This document shows, piece after piece, positions 8,159-15,860 of a stretch of 43,428 nt of DNA (its first letter is position 1; each line of letters begins with the position of its first letter). The notes under the pieces are model-generated. The model had not been told where the DNA came from, did no database searches, and saw only the letters and a list, made by a program, of their open reading frames with translations. Made by a program: the position numbers and the translations under genes. This DNA is from Oscillospiraceae bacterium (GTDB lineage: Bacteria; Bacillota; Clostridia; Oscillospirales; Oscillospiraceae): positions 1 to 43,428 of the forward strand of contig JAETPK010000024.1 of the NCBI GenBank assembly GCA_021771265.1. The letters run 5' to 3'.

Positions 8159-8188
8159 TTGACAACTGTCCGTCCACGGTGGTAAACT
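8159..8188 (+). promoter_or_regulatory. Promoter of the asnB T-box transcript
   Basis: Perfect TTGACA (8159-8164) and TAAACT (8183-8188) with an 18-base spacer, just ahead of the T-box leader. Confidence 0.7.
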
Positions 8189-8189
8189 C

Positions 8190-8484
8190 CAAACATCAAT
8201 TGAAGCATCGACAACGGCGTTGATGGAGAAAAGTACCGCAGAAGTTCCGTTTCAGTGAGCGGGAGACAGTGGAAACCCCGCACAAAGAGTCTGCGTGAAG
8301 AACACTCCGTAGCTGCAATCTGAACGCGGTTTCCGCTAGTAAGTGAGACGAGTTGTGATCGTTACATCACACGGGCTTGTTGGAGCCTTGAAGGTGACCA
8401 TTCCCCCAAGGGGAAGGTAAATTAGGTGGCACCGCGGATAGCAGCTATTCGTCCTAAAATTTTTAGGAGATAGCTGCGTTTTTT
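8190..8484 (+). ncRNA. T-box riboswitch for tRNA-Asn controlling asnB
   Basis: A full transcriptional T-box leader. Stem I has lower stem GGAG/CTCC and an AGTA box (near 8233), and its specifier loop reads GAAGAACA, giving specifier AAC at 8301-8303. The T-box AGGTGGCACCGCGG is at 8424-8437. A terminator pairs GCAGCTAT (8441-8448) with ATAGCTGC (8470-8477) and ends in GTTTTTTG. The acceptor-binding bulge is TGGC, not the common TGGT; its C would pair with the G73 discriminator expected for tRNA-Asn, which agrees independently with the AAC specifier. Uncharged tRNA-Asn should stabilise the antiterminator and switch on asnB, which begins 62 bases later. Confidence 0.93.
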
Positions 8485-8546
8485 GTTATGTGCCGTTTTT
8501 GCCCCTTCCGGGCAGCCGATGGCACAAAATTCTGGAGGTGCTTGCT

Positions 8547-10127
8547 ATGTGTTCCATCATGGGTTTTTCCAAGAAGACCTACACCAAAGAAGAGATCCGG
8601 CCTTATTTTGACCGCACAAAGTCCCGCGGCCCCGACATGAGCCGCATCATCGAAACGCCTTCCGGCTACCTGTGCTTCCACCGCCTGGCCATCATGGGCC
8701 TGACGGAGGCCGGCATGCAGCCCTTTGCGCTGGACGGCGACTACGTGATCTGCAACGGCGAGATCTACGGCTTCCGCCCCCTGAAGCGGCAGCTGTCCGA
8801 AAAGTACGCGTTCAAGAGCGGCAGCGACTGCGAGATCCTGCTCCCCCTGTTCCATGAATACGGCCTTTCCATGTTCTCCCGTCTGGACGCCGAGTTCGCC
8901 CTCATCATTTACGATTCCATGACCGATTCCCTGGTGGCCGCCCGGGACCCCATCGGCATCCGGCCCCTGTTCTACGGCTATGACAAGGACGGCGCCATCA
9001 TGTTCGCCAGCGAGGCCAAGAACCTGGTGGGCCTGTGCGACGAGGTGTGCCCCTTCCCGCCCGGCCACTATTACGCCTATGGCAAGTTCATCCGCTACGC
9101 GGACTTGACCACTGTGAAGAAGTACACCACCGACGACCTGGAGACCGTCTGCCACAGCATCCGCAACAAGCTCATCGCCGGTGTGGATAAGCGGCTGGAC
9201 GCCGACGCCCCTCTGGGCTTCCTGCTCTCCGGTGGCCTGGACTCCTCTCTGGTATGCGCTATCTCCTCCCTCATCCTGGGCAAGAAGATCCGCACCTTCG
9301 CCATCGGCATGGACAAAGACGCCATCGACCTGAAATACGCCCGGGAGGTGGCCGATTACATCGGCGCCGACCACACGGAGGTCTTTATGACCCGCCAGCA
9401 GGTGCTGGATTCCCTGGAAGAAGTCATCGCCATGCTGGGCACCTGGGATATCACCACCATCCGGGCCAGCATGGGCATGTACCTTTGCTGCAAGGCCATC
9501 CATGAGCAGACGGACATCCGGGTGCTGCTGACCGGCGAGATCTCCGACGAGCTGTTCGGCTACAAATACACGGACTTCGCCCCCAGCGCCCAGGCCTTCC
9601 AGGACGAGGCCAAAAAGCGCGTGGATGAGCTGTACATGTACGATGTATTGCGGGCGGACCGCTGCATCTCCGTCAACTCTCTGGAGGCCCGGGTCCCCTT
9701 CGGCGATCTGGATTTTGTGAAATACGTCATGAGCATCGATCCCCAGATGAAGCTCAACACCTACAACATGGGAAAATATCTGCTGCGCCACGCCTTTGAG
9801 AGCGACCACCTGCTGCCCGACGATATCCTCTGGCGCCAGAAAGCCGCCTTCTCCGACGCCGTGGGCCACTCCATGGTGGATGACCTGAAGGCCTACGCCG
9901 AGGAGAAATACACCGACGAGGCCTTTGAGACCCTGCGCCGCAAATACGATTACTGCACGCCCTTCACGAAGGAGAGCCTGCTGTACCGGGAGATCTTTGA
10001 AAAGTACTACCCCGGGCAGGCCCCCATGATCAAAGACTTCTGGATGCCCAACAAGAGCTGGAAAGGCTGCAACGTCAACGATCCCTCCGCCCGCGTTTTG
10101 GCAAACTACGGTGCCAGCGGTCAATAA
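8547..10127 (+). CDS. asnB: Asparagine synthetase, glutamine-hydrolysing
   Basis: Makes asparagine from aspartate, glutamine and ATP. The start is set at 8547, not 8490, because the class II glutaminase domain needs Cys as residue 2 (MCSIMGF) and GGAGGT lies at 8534-8539. Residues 1 to about 190 are the glutaminase domain, with FHRLAIMG, ICNGEIYGF and GSDCEILLPL. The synthetase domain carries the pyrophosphate loop LLSGGLDSSLV near residue 225. The 526-residue length matches the clostridial AsnB form. It is controlled by the upstream tRNA-Asn T-box. The next gene makes glutamine, its nitrogen donor. Confidence 0.96.
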   Translation: MCSIMGFSKKTYTKEEIRPYFDRTKSRGPDMSRIIETPSGYLCFHRLAIMGLTEAGMQPFALDGDYVICNGEIYGFRPLKRQLSEKYAFKSGSDCEILLPLFHEYGLSMFSRLDAEFALIIYDSMTDSLVAARDPIGIRPLFYGYDKDGAIMFASEAKNLVGLCDEVCPFPPGHYYAYGKFIRYADLTTVKKYTTDDLETVCHSIRNKLIAGVDKRLDADAPLGFLLSGGLDSSLVCAISSLILGKKIRTFAIGMDKDAIDLKYAREVADYIGADHTEVFMTRQQVLDSLEEVIAMLGTWDITTIRASMGMYLCCKAIHEQTDIRVLLTGEISDELFGYKYTDFAPSAQAFQDEAKKRVDELYMYDVLRADRCISVNSLEARVPFGDLDFVKYVMSIDPQMKLNTYNMGKYLLRHAFESDHLLPDDILWRQKAAFSDAVGHSMVDDLKAYAEEKYTDEAFETLRRKYDYCTPFTKESLLYREIFEKYYPGQAPMIKDFWMPNKSWKGCNVNDPSARVLANYGASGQ

Positions 10128-10148
10128 TCGCCTGCATTTTTAGAGGTA

Positions 10149-10178
10149 TTACCTATTGAATCTCCTTGATTTTATGAT
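10149..10178 (+). promoter_or_regulatory. Possible promoter of the glutamine synthetase gene
   Basis: TTACCT (10149-10154) and TATGAT (10173-10178) with an 18-base spacer in the AT-rich 86-base gap after asnB. I see no terminator after asnB, so readthrough from the T-box promoter is also possible. Confidence 0.4.
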
Positions 10179-10213
10179 AGGATTCTAATTATGACAAATA
10201 GGAGGATAAACGT

Positions 10214-12301
10214 ATGAGTACCACCCTGAAACTCCCTGAGCTGTTCGGCAGTATGGTCTTCAACGAGGAGACCATGAAGGAGCGGCTTTCTTCCGCTTCC
10301 TATAAGGCCTGGAAAAAGTGCGTCACGGAAGGCACTTCCCTGGACATTTCCACCGCCAATGAGATCGCCGAGGCCATGAAGCAGTGGGCCGTGGAAAAGG
10401 GCGCCACCCACTACACCCATTGGTTCCAGCCTATGACCGGCGTCACCGCCGAGAAGCACGACAGCTTCATCTCCCCCGTGGGCGGCGGTAAGATCATCAT
10501 GGAGTTCTCCGGCAAGGAGCTGGTCCGGGGCGAGCCTGACGCCTCCTCCTTCCCCTCCGGCGGCCTCCGCGCCACCTTTGAGGCCCGGGGCTACACTGCC
10601 TGGGACCCCACCTCCTTCGCGTTCATCAAGGAAGGCTCTTTATGCATTCCCACCATCTTCTGCTCCTATTCCGGCCATGCGCTGGACAAGAAGACCCCCC
10701 TGCTGCGCTCTATGGACGAGGTCTCCCGCCAGGCTGTCCGCATCCTGCGGCTGTTCGGCGACACGGAGACCAAACGGGTCACCGCCCAGGTGGGCCCTGA
10801 GCAGGAGTATTTCCTCATCGACAAGGAGCTGTACAGCAAGCGCGAGGACCTGCGCATGACCGGCCGGACCCTGTTCGGCGCCAAGCCGCCCCGTGGCCAG
10901 GAACTGGAGGACCATTACTTCGGCGCCATCAAGCCCCGGATCGCCGCTTATATGAAGGAACTGGACGAGACGCTGTGGTCTCTGGGCGTCCTCTCCAAGA
11001 CCAAGCACAACGAAGTGGCCCCCTCTCAGCATGAGATGGCCCCCATTTTCTCCGACGCCAACACCGCCTGCGACCACAACCAGCTGGCCATGGAGGTCAT
11101 GAAGAAGGTGGCTGACAAGCACGGCCTCGTCTGCCTGCTCCATGAAAAGCCCTTCGCCGGCGTCAACGGTTCCGGCAAGCACGACAACTGGTCTCTGGGC
11201 ACCGACACCGGCAAGAACCTGTTCAAGCCCGGCTCCACCCCCAGCCAGAACGCCCAGTTCCTGCTGTTCCTGGCCGCTTTCGTCAAGGGCGTTGACGAAT
11301 ATCAGGACTTCCTGCGGGCCACCGTCGCCTTTGCCGGCAACGACCACCGTCTGGGTGCCCAGGAGGCTCCCCCCGCGGTCCTGTCCATTTTCCTGGGCAA
11401 CGATCTCAACGGCGTGGTGCAGTCCATCATCCAGGGCACGGAGTTCAAGGAAGCCGGCAAGCGCAACCTGCAGATCGGCGTGGATGTGCTGCCCTCCATT
11501 CCCCAGGACAACACCGACCGCAACCGCACCTCTCCCATGGCGTTTACCGGCAATAAGTTCGAGTTCCGTATGCTGGGTTCCTCCCAGTCCATTTCCGGCC
11601 CCAACATCGCCCTGAACACCATGATGGCCGAGGAGCTGAAGCAGTTTGCCGACCAGCTGGAGAAGTCCTCCGACTTCCAGGCCGACCTCCATGCCCTGAT
11701 CAAGCAGGTGTTCACTGAGCATCAGCGCATTATCTTCAATGGCAACGGCTATGACGATTCCTGGATCGTCGAGGCGAAGAAGCGGGGCCTGTGCAACCTG
11801 ACCTCCACCGCCGATGCCCTGCCCATGTACACCGCCAAGAAGAATGTGGAGCTGTTCGTGAACCACGGCATCTACACCGAGGAAGAGATCAACGCCCGCG
11901 CCGAGATCCATATTGAGAACTATTCCACCGTCATCGCCATCGAGGCCAACACCATGGTGGATATGATCCGTCACGACATCCTGCCCGCGGTTTCCGCCTA
12001 TGCCACCGACCTGTGCGAGCGGGCCGACAGCAAGAGCGCCCTGGGTGTCAGCAGCAAGTACGAGACTGTCACCGCCAAGAGCGTGGCGGAGCTGACTGAC
12101 GCGCTGCTGGACGCCTGCGACAAGCTGGAGGCCGATGTCGCCGCCAAGCCCGCGGACGCCAAGGAGGCGATGGCATACAGCCATGACGTCATCCTGGCTG
12201 ATATGTCTGCCGCCCGTGCCGCCGCCGACAAGCTGGAAACCATCACCGCCAAGGAATACTGGCCCTTCCCCGTGTACTCCGACCTGCTGTTCTCCGTGTA
12301 A
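10214..12301 (+). CDS. glnN: Type III glutamine synthetase
   Basis: Forms glutamine from glutamate, ammonia and ATP. At 695 residues it is a type III (GSIII) enzyme, much longer than the ~450-residue type I and common in Bacteroidetes and Clostridia. The N-terminus LPELFGSMVFNEETMKERL is the GSIII-specific opening. GPEQEYFLID (near 195) and NEVAPSQHEMAPIF (near 265) hold metal and substrate residues, and HEKPFAGVNGSGKHDNWSL is the GS ammonia/ATP region. AGGAGG lies nine bases before the start. Placed after asnB, it supplies that enzyme's amide donor. A strong terminator follows. Confidence 0.96.
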   Translation: MSTTLKLPELFGSMVFNEETMKERLSSASYKAWKKCVTEGTSLDISTANEIAEAMKQWAVEKGATHYTHWFQPMTGVTAEKHDSFISPVGGGKIIMEFSGKELVRGEPDASSFPSGGLRATFEARGYTAWDPTSFAFIKEGSLCIPTIFCSYSGHALDKKTPLLRSMDEVSRQAVRILRLFGDTETKRVTAQVGPEQEYFLIDKELYSKREDLRMTGRTLFGAKPPRGQELEDHYFGAIKPRIAAYMKELDETLWSLGVLSKTKHNEVAPSQHEMAPIFSDANTACDHNQLAMEVMKKVADKHGLVCLLHEKPFAGVNGSGKHDNWSLGTDTGKNLFKPGSTPSQNAQFLLFLAAFVKGVDEYQDFLRATVAFAGNDHRLGAQEAPPAVLSIFLGNDLNGVVQSIIQGTEFKEAGKRNLQIGVDVLPSIPQDNTDRNRTSPMAFTGNKFEFRMLGSSQSISGPNIALNTMMAEELKQFADQLEKSSDFQADLHALIKQVFTEHQRIIFNGNGYDDSWIVEAKKRGLCNLTSTADALPMYTAKKNVELFVNHGIYTEEEINARAEIHIENYSTVIAIEANTMVDMIRHDILPAVSAYATDLCERADSKSALGVSSKYETVTAKSVAELTDALLDACDKLEADVAAKPADAKEAMAYSHDVILADMSAARAAADKLETITAKEYWPFPVYSDLLFSV

Positions 12302-12337
12302 GGCATTGACCGGGTACTCCCCTTATTCTCCCCTTTG

Positions 12338-12398
12338 AAAAAACGAGCGCAATGGAGCGTGTGGTTCCCCTCCCACCTCTTCCTTGCGCTCGTTTTTT
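12338..12398 (+). terminator. Terminator after glutamine synthetase
   Basis: Perfect 15-bp stem AAAAAACGAGCGCAA (12338-12352) / TTGCGCTCGTTTTTT (12384-12398) with a 31-base loop; the T-run is part of the 3' arm. Confidence 0.8.
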
Positions 12399-12502
12399 AT
12401 AAGCATCGGGAAGCCGCGCCCGTTTTATGCGGCCCCCATGGTTCTCCCCCTTTTTTCACAGTACCGGAATCCTCCGCCCCCTTCTCATCGGGCGTTGGAT
12501 GG

Positions 12503-12547
12503 CGGAATGAAGCGCATGGAGCCGAAGGCTCCATGCGCTTCATTCCG
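12503..12547. repeat. 21-bp perfect palindrome with a three-base loop
   Basis: Arms 12503-12523 and 12527-12547 are exact complements around loop GAA, forming a very stable hairpin between convergent glnN and lrgB. There is no T-run on either side, so it is not a standard terminator. The rest of 12399-12701 shows no convincing gene on either strand. Confidence 0.6.
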
Positions 12548-12701
12548 TTTCCGCCCTTCAGCAGGCACATTCTATATGCTTCACCGTAACGAAGGCGTCC
12601 CGCTGCAAATAGCGAATCGCCTGCAAGGCATAGCGGTACGCCTCCTTGCTGGTGCCGCGTTATCCCACACGGGCATTGGACTGTGCCTCCCCGGCTTATG
12701 G

Positions 12702-13391
12702 TCACAGCAGGGCCTCAAAAAACAGCGCCAGCACCGTGGTGACGATACCGCAAAGGCCGATGGCGACGCCGCTCATGGCACCCTCCGTCTCGCCCAGCTC
12801 CAGTGCCTTGGCAGTCCCCATGGCGTGGCTGCACGCTCCGATGCCAAGGCCTGCCTCCACAGGGTCCTTCACCCGGAACAGCCGGATCAGCAGCGGCGCG
12901 CAGAGGTTGCCCACGATACCTGTAAAAATGACCGCCACCGCCGTGATGGACACGATGCCGCCATGGCTCTCCGCAATGGCGGTGGCAATGGGCGTGGTGA
13001 CGGACTTGGGCAGCAGAGAGGCCGTCAGGGCGGCGTCCAGCCCAAACGCCCGGCACAGCGCCCACACGGAAAGCACGGAGGTCCCCGCGCCCACGGTGCA
13101 GCCCACCAGTACCGGCAGCAGGTTCCGCTTCAGGACATCCCGCTTGGCGTAAATGGACATGGCCACGCACACGGTGGCGGGGGAGAGGAACATATTGATG
13201 ATGCTGCCGCCCACATAGTAATCCTCATAGGGGATGTGGAACACCGTCAGCAGGGCAATGATCATCAGTGCCGCCAGCACCAGACCGTTGCAGATGACAA
13301 GGCCGCTTTTTTTCTGGATCTTCATGCCCAGCACATACGCCGCCGCTGTCAGTGTGATGCCGAAAAAGGGCGATTGGAGCAGCTCTCTCAT
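12702..13391 (-). CDS. lrgB: LrgB-family membrane protein
   Basis: A 229-residue multi-pass membrane protein of the LrgB/CidB family, the partner of LrgA in systems tied to murein hydrolase control, cell lysis or metabolite (pyruvate, glycolate) transport. The family pattern is clear: SPATVCVAMSIYAKRD, LPKSVTTPIATAIAESHGGI and the C-terminal GIGACSHAMGTAKALELGETEGAMSG. The start at 13391 (MRELLQSPFFG) overlaps the lrgA stop as ATGA, with GGAGGG ahead. A longer frame to 13478 would overlap lrgA without family similarity. Confidence 0.94.
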   Translation of the reverse strand: MRELLQSPFFGITLTAAAYVLGMKIQKKSGLVICNGLVLAALMIIALLTVFHIPYEDYYVGGSIINMFLSPATVCVAMSIYAKRDVLKRNLLPVLVGCTVGAGTSVLSVWALCRAFGLDAALTASLLPKSVTTPIATAIAESHGGIVSITAVAVIFTGIVGNLCAPLLIRLFRVKDPVEAGLGIGACSHAMGTAKALELGETEGAMSGVAIGLCGIVTTVLALFFEALL

Positions 13392-13786
13392 TTTTTCTTC
13401 CCTCCGTTCATCAGCCGGATAGTCAGACGCACCGCCAGGACCGTGGCGGCAAAAGTGGCCACCATAGACACCACGCACACCACGATCAACGCCAGCAGAT
13501 TGCTGCGCAGCACCTCTGTGTATTTCATGATGGACACCACCGCCGGTACAAAAAAGAAGGGGAGATTTGCCAGCAGGAAATCCGATTTTTCCTGGATGTG
13601 CTCCGTTTTCACGATTCGCAGCCCCAGCAGCGCCAGCAGCAGCACCATGCCGATGATGCTGGCGGGCATGGTGAAGGGCAGCGCCTGTTCAATGCACTGG
13701 CTGAGCCAGCAGATCCCGAAAACGATCCCGATTTGTGTCAAAAGTTTCAAGACGATCACCTGGTTTTCGCAAAGATTCTTTCTCAT
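13388..13786 (-). CDS. lrgA: LrgA/CidA-family holin-like membrane protein
   Basis: A 132-residue protein with four predicted membrane helices, normal for CidA/LrgA. Family motifs are FTMPASIIGMVLLLALLGLRIVK around 40-60 and FLLANLPFFFVPAVVSIMKY around 70-90. The start at 13786 (MRKNLCEN) is chosen over 13867 because the fold begins there and CGGAGAC precedes it. The stop overlaps the lrgB start by four bases, indicating translational coupling. No LytSR two-component pair is visible nearby. Confidence 0.93.
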   Translation of the reverse strand: MRKNLCENQVIVLKLLTQIGIVFGICWLSQCIEQALPFTMPASIIGMVLLLALLGLRIVKTEHIQEKSDFLLANLPFFFVPAVVSIMKYTEVLRSNLLALIVVCVVSMVATFAATVLAVRLTIRLMNGGKKK

Positions 13787-13910
13787 TTTAAAAGTCTCCG
13801 CGGCGGAAGTCAAACCCAAGCTCCGCGGCGGCGCGATTTTCAGCGTTTCGCCATAAGCCCCGCTCATGGATGCTCCATCAGCTGTTCACATTTATTTTAA
13901 ATAACACCTA

Positions 13911-13940
13911 TTGCTTTTTCCACTTCGGCCATGGTATACT
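13911..13940 (+). promoter_or_regulatory. Promoter of the phospholipase C-like gene
   Basis: TTGCTT (13911-13916) and TATACT (13935-13940) with an 18-base spacer, 36 bases before the start codon. Confidence 0.5.
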
Positions 13941-13976
13941 TTGCTCGTTATTGAATCGCCCCGGAGGTGTTGTTCC

Positions 13977-14528
13977 ATGCAGAAGCGCAGTCATAAGCTC
14001 CTGGCATCCACACTGCTGAAAAACCAGCACGGTTTCACGGCCCGCCGCTTTGAGCTGGCATTTCTGTTCGGCTCCTTTCAGCCGGACTGCAATCCCCTCA
14101 CCTATTTGAAGGGCTCCCTGCGGGCATATAAGCTCCGCGGCCACAACTACTCCAATTCCAGCCTCTATATTGCCGCCCATATCGTCAGCCTTCGCCGGCA
14201 TCAAAACTGGACCATGTGGCAGTACTACACTCTCGGCAAGCTGACCCACTATCTGGCGGACGCGTTCACCTATCCCCACAATGAGACGTATCCGGAGAGC
14301 CTGCTGGCCCACCGGCAGTATGAGGACCAGCTTCGGACCTATCTTGCGGAGTACCTTCAGCAGTGCAGTCTCCTCCGCCAGCAGTTCCGCGAAGATCTGG
14401 CCGCCGCCCTGGAGGAGCTCCACCGCCAATATCTGGAACAGCGCAGCACCATGCAGCGGGATGTGCAATATATCCTGCAGGCCACTTCTTTGCTGATGGC
14501 CGGCTGCTGCCCGGGTGCCGCCGCATAA
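13977..14528 (+). CDS. Zinc-dependent phospholipase C-like protein
   Basis: A 183-residue protein resembling the zinc-dependent phospholipase C (ZnDPC/S1-P1-like) domain found as small cytoplasmic proteins in Clostridia. Candidate metal ligands are spread as in that fold: H6 (RSHKLL), FGSFQPDCNP near 30-39, HNYSNSSLYIAAHI near 58-71, and LGKLTHYLADAFTYPHNE near 87-104. There is no signal peptide, so it is probably intracellular or inactive as a secreted lipase. The start at 13977 is fixed by GGAGGT at 13963-13968. The substrate is unknown. It stands alone before the aromatic operon. Confidence 0.75.
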   Translation: MQKRSHKLLASTLLKNQHGFTARRFELAFLFGSFQPDCNPLTYLKGSLRAYKLRGHNYSNSSLYIAAHIVSLRRHQNWTMWQYYTLGKLTHYLADAFTYPHNETYPESLLAHRQYEDQLRTYLAEYLQQCSLLRQQFREDLAAALEELHRQYLEQRSTMQRDVQYILQATSLLMAGCCPGAAA

Positions 14529-14601
14529 GGATGCCCTCTGTCGCATCTGTGAAAAATAGCCATTATTTCTTTTGTTGTTTGTCAGAATTGTCACTTTTCT
14601 T

Positions 14602-14630
14602 TTGGCAGGCACCGTGCTATTCTTTAAGTA
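14602..14630 (+). promoter_or_regulatory. Tentative promoter of the aromatic operon
   Basis: TTGGCA (14602-14607) with TAAGTA (14625-14630) at 17 bases is the best pair I find before the leader peptide; the -10 is poor, and TATTCT at 14619 is an alternative. Confidence 0.35.
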
Positions 14631-14656
14631 TCTAAAGAGTCTGAAAGGACACCGTC

Positions 14657-14761
14657 ATGATCAACATCACCCGCGCAGCTGAATACCGCTATTTTAGCTT
14701 TACCTACTTTTTTGGTAAGGCTTATTTCGGTTGTGCTGAAAGCGTGTGCGCTCGAGTTTGA
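14657..14761 (+). CDS. Tyr/Phe-rich leader peptide of the aromatic operon (34 residues)
   Basis: A short ORF with a good ribosome site (AAAGGA at 14644-14649) encodes 34 residues, nine of them aromatic: Tyr at 10, 12, 17 and 23, and Phe at 13, 15, 18, 19 and 24. The core reads EYRYFSFTYFFGKAYF. There is no Trp, which fits an operon for Phe and Tyr. It ends 29 bases before an intrinsic terminator, and aroF begins 83 bases after its stop. This is the arrangement of pheL/trpL-type attenuation peptides: a ribosome short of Tyr-tRNA or Phe-tRNA would stall here. The peptide itself probably has no other function. Confidence 0.85.
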   Translation: MINITRAAEYRYFSFTYFFGKAYFGCAESVCARV

Positions 14762-14819
14762 CAGTGTCAAAAACTACCAGTGCATAATTGCCCGCAGCCA
14801 ACCGGCTGCGGGTTTTTTT
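14676..14819 (+). promoter_or_regulatory. Ribosome-mediated transcription attenuator
   Basis: Four segments can pair alternately. Segment 1 is CAGC...ACCG (14676-14688, over the Tyr10 codon). Segment 2 is CGGTTG-T-GCTG (14728-14738, from the Phe24 codon). Segment 3 is CAGCCAACCG (14795-14804). Segment 4 is GGCTGCGGG (14804-14812). Segments 2 and 3 give ten base pairs with one bulged T (antiterminator), 3 and 4 give the terminator, and 1 and 2 can pair through CAGC/GCTG and ACCG/CGGT. A ribosome stalled in the Tyr/Phe cluster would cover segment 1 and free 2 for 3, allowing readthrough. A small hairpin TTTGAC/GTCAAA overlaps the leader stop codon. Confidence 0.75.
14791..14819 (+). terminator. 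Attenuator terminator before aroF
   Basis: CCCGCAGCC (14791-14799) pairs perfectly with GGCTGCGGG (14804-14812) around AACC, followed by seven T. It lies within the leader, after the aromatic peptide and before the aroF ribosome site. Confidence 0.93.
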
Positions 14820-14844
14820 GTACAGATCTTAGGAGGAATTCAAT

Positions 14845-15858
14845 ATGATCGTCGTTTTAAAAAGCAATCCCAACCGTGACCAATTGGACAGCCTCATCAC
14901 CTGGCTGCAGGAAAAGGGGATCATCATCCACACCAGCATCGGCGAGGCCCACACCATTCTGGGCCTGGTGGGCGATACCTCCCAGCTGGACATTGACCTC
15001 ATTGCCGCCCTGGACATCGTGGAGGACGTGAAGCGCGTCCAGGAGCCTTACAAGAACGCCAACCGGAAATTCCACCCCGAGGATACCGTGGTGCAGGTGG
15101 GTGGCACGCAGATCGGCGGCGGCACTCTGACCATCATGGCAGGTCCCTGCTCCGTGGAATCCGAGGAACAGGTCGTGGCCATCGCCAAGGCTGTAAAGGC
15201 CAGCGGTGCCACCATGCTTCGCGGCGGCGCCTTCAAACCCCGCACCTCTCCCTATTCCTTCCAGGGCCTGGGCGCCACGGGTCTGGAGTATTTGAAGGTG
15301 GCCCGTCAGGAGACCGGCCTGCCCATCGTCACCGAGCTGATGGACCTGAGCCAGCTGCCCCTGTTCAAGGATGTGGATGTCATTCAGATCGGCGCCCGCA
15401 ACATGCAGAACTTCGACCTTTTGAAGGCCGTGGGCAAGCAGGACAAACCCGTCATGATCAAGCGGGGCATGTCCGCCACCTATGAAGAGTGGCTTATGAG
15501 CGCCGAGTACGTCATGGCCGGCGGCAATGAAAACGTCATCCTCTGCGAGCGGGGCATCCGCACCTTCGAGTCTTACACCCGCAACACCCTGGATCTGGCA
15601 GCCATCCCCGTGCTGCGCAAGCTCACCCACCTGCCCATCATCATCGACCCCAGCCACGCCACCGGCAAAAGCTGGCTGGTAGAGCCTCTGGCTATGGGCG
15701 CCGTGGCCACCGGCGCTGACGGACTGCAGATTGAGGTCCACAATGACCCGGCCCATGCCCTGTGTGACGGTCCCCAGTCCCTGAAGCCCGAGGTGTTCGA
15801 CGGTCTGGCCCGGAAGCTTCTGAAGCTCCATAAAGCCGTGAAGGCAATGGAGGACTGA
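14845..15858 (+). CDS. aroF: 3-deoxy-7-phosphoheptulonate (DAHP) synthase
   Basis: Joins phosphoenolpyruvate and erythrose 4-phosphate, the entry step of the shikimate pathway. At 337 residues it is the type Iβ form with an N-terminal ferredoxin-like regulatory domain (residues 1 to about 70, IVVLKSNPNRDQLDSLITWLQEKG), as in Thermotoga maritima, where Tyr/Phe inhibit. The barrel holds MAGPCSVES (near 99-107), LRGGAFKPRTSPYSFQGLG (about 130-148), KRGMSATYEEW and IDPSHATGK. AGGAGG is at 14831-14836. It is the first gene of the operon behind the aromatic attenuator, and tyrA begins two bases after its stop. Confidence 0.96.
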   Translation: MIVVLKSNPNRDQLDSLITWLQEKGIIIHTSIGEAHTILGLVGDTSQLDIDLIAALDIVEDVKRVQEPYKNANRKFHPEDTVVQVGGTQIGGGTLTIMAGPCSVESEEQVVAIAKAVKASGATMLRGGAFKPRTSPYSFQGLGATGLEYLKVARQETGLPIVTELMDLSQLPLFKDVDVIQIGARNMQNFDLLKAVGKQDKPVMIKRGMSATYEEWLMSAEYVMAGGNENVILCERGIRTFESYTRNTLDLAAIPVLRKLTHLPIIIDPSHATGKSWLVEPLAMGAVATGADGLQIEVHNDPAHALCDGPQSLKPEVFDGLARKLLKLHKAVKAMED

Positions 15859-15860
15859 CC

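Noticed and set aside
12560-12701. Protein-like minus-strand stretch ending KHIECAC and a 16-codon ORF with AGGAGG in the same place
   Set aside because: The stretch has an in-frame stop and no start codon, and the micro-ORF has no conserved features. It may be a gene remnant but cannot be supported.
12384-13856. 490-codon plus-strand frame over lrgAB
   Set aside because: Antisense to lrgA and lrgB, whose membrane motifs and ATGA coupling are clear.
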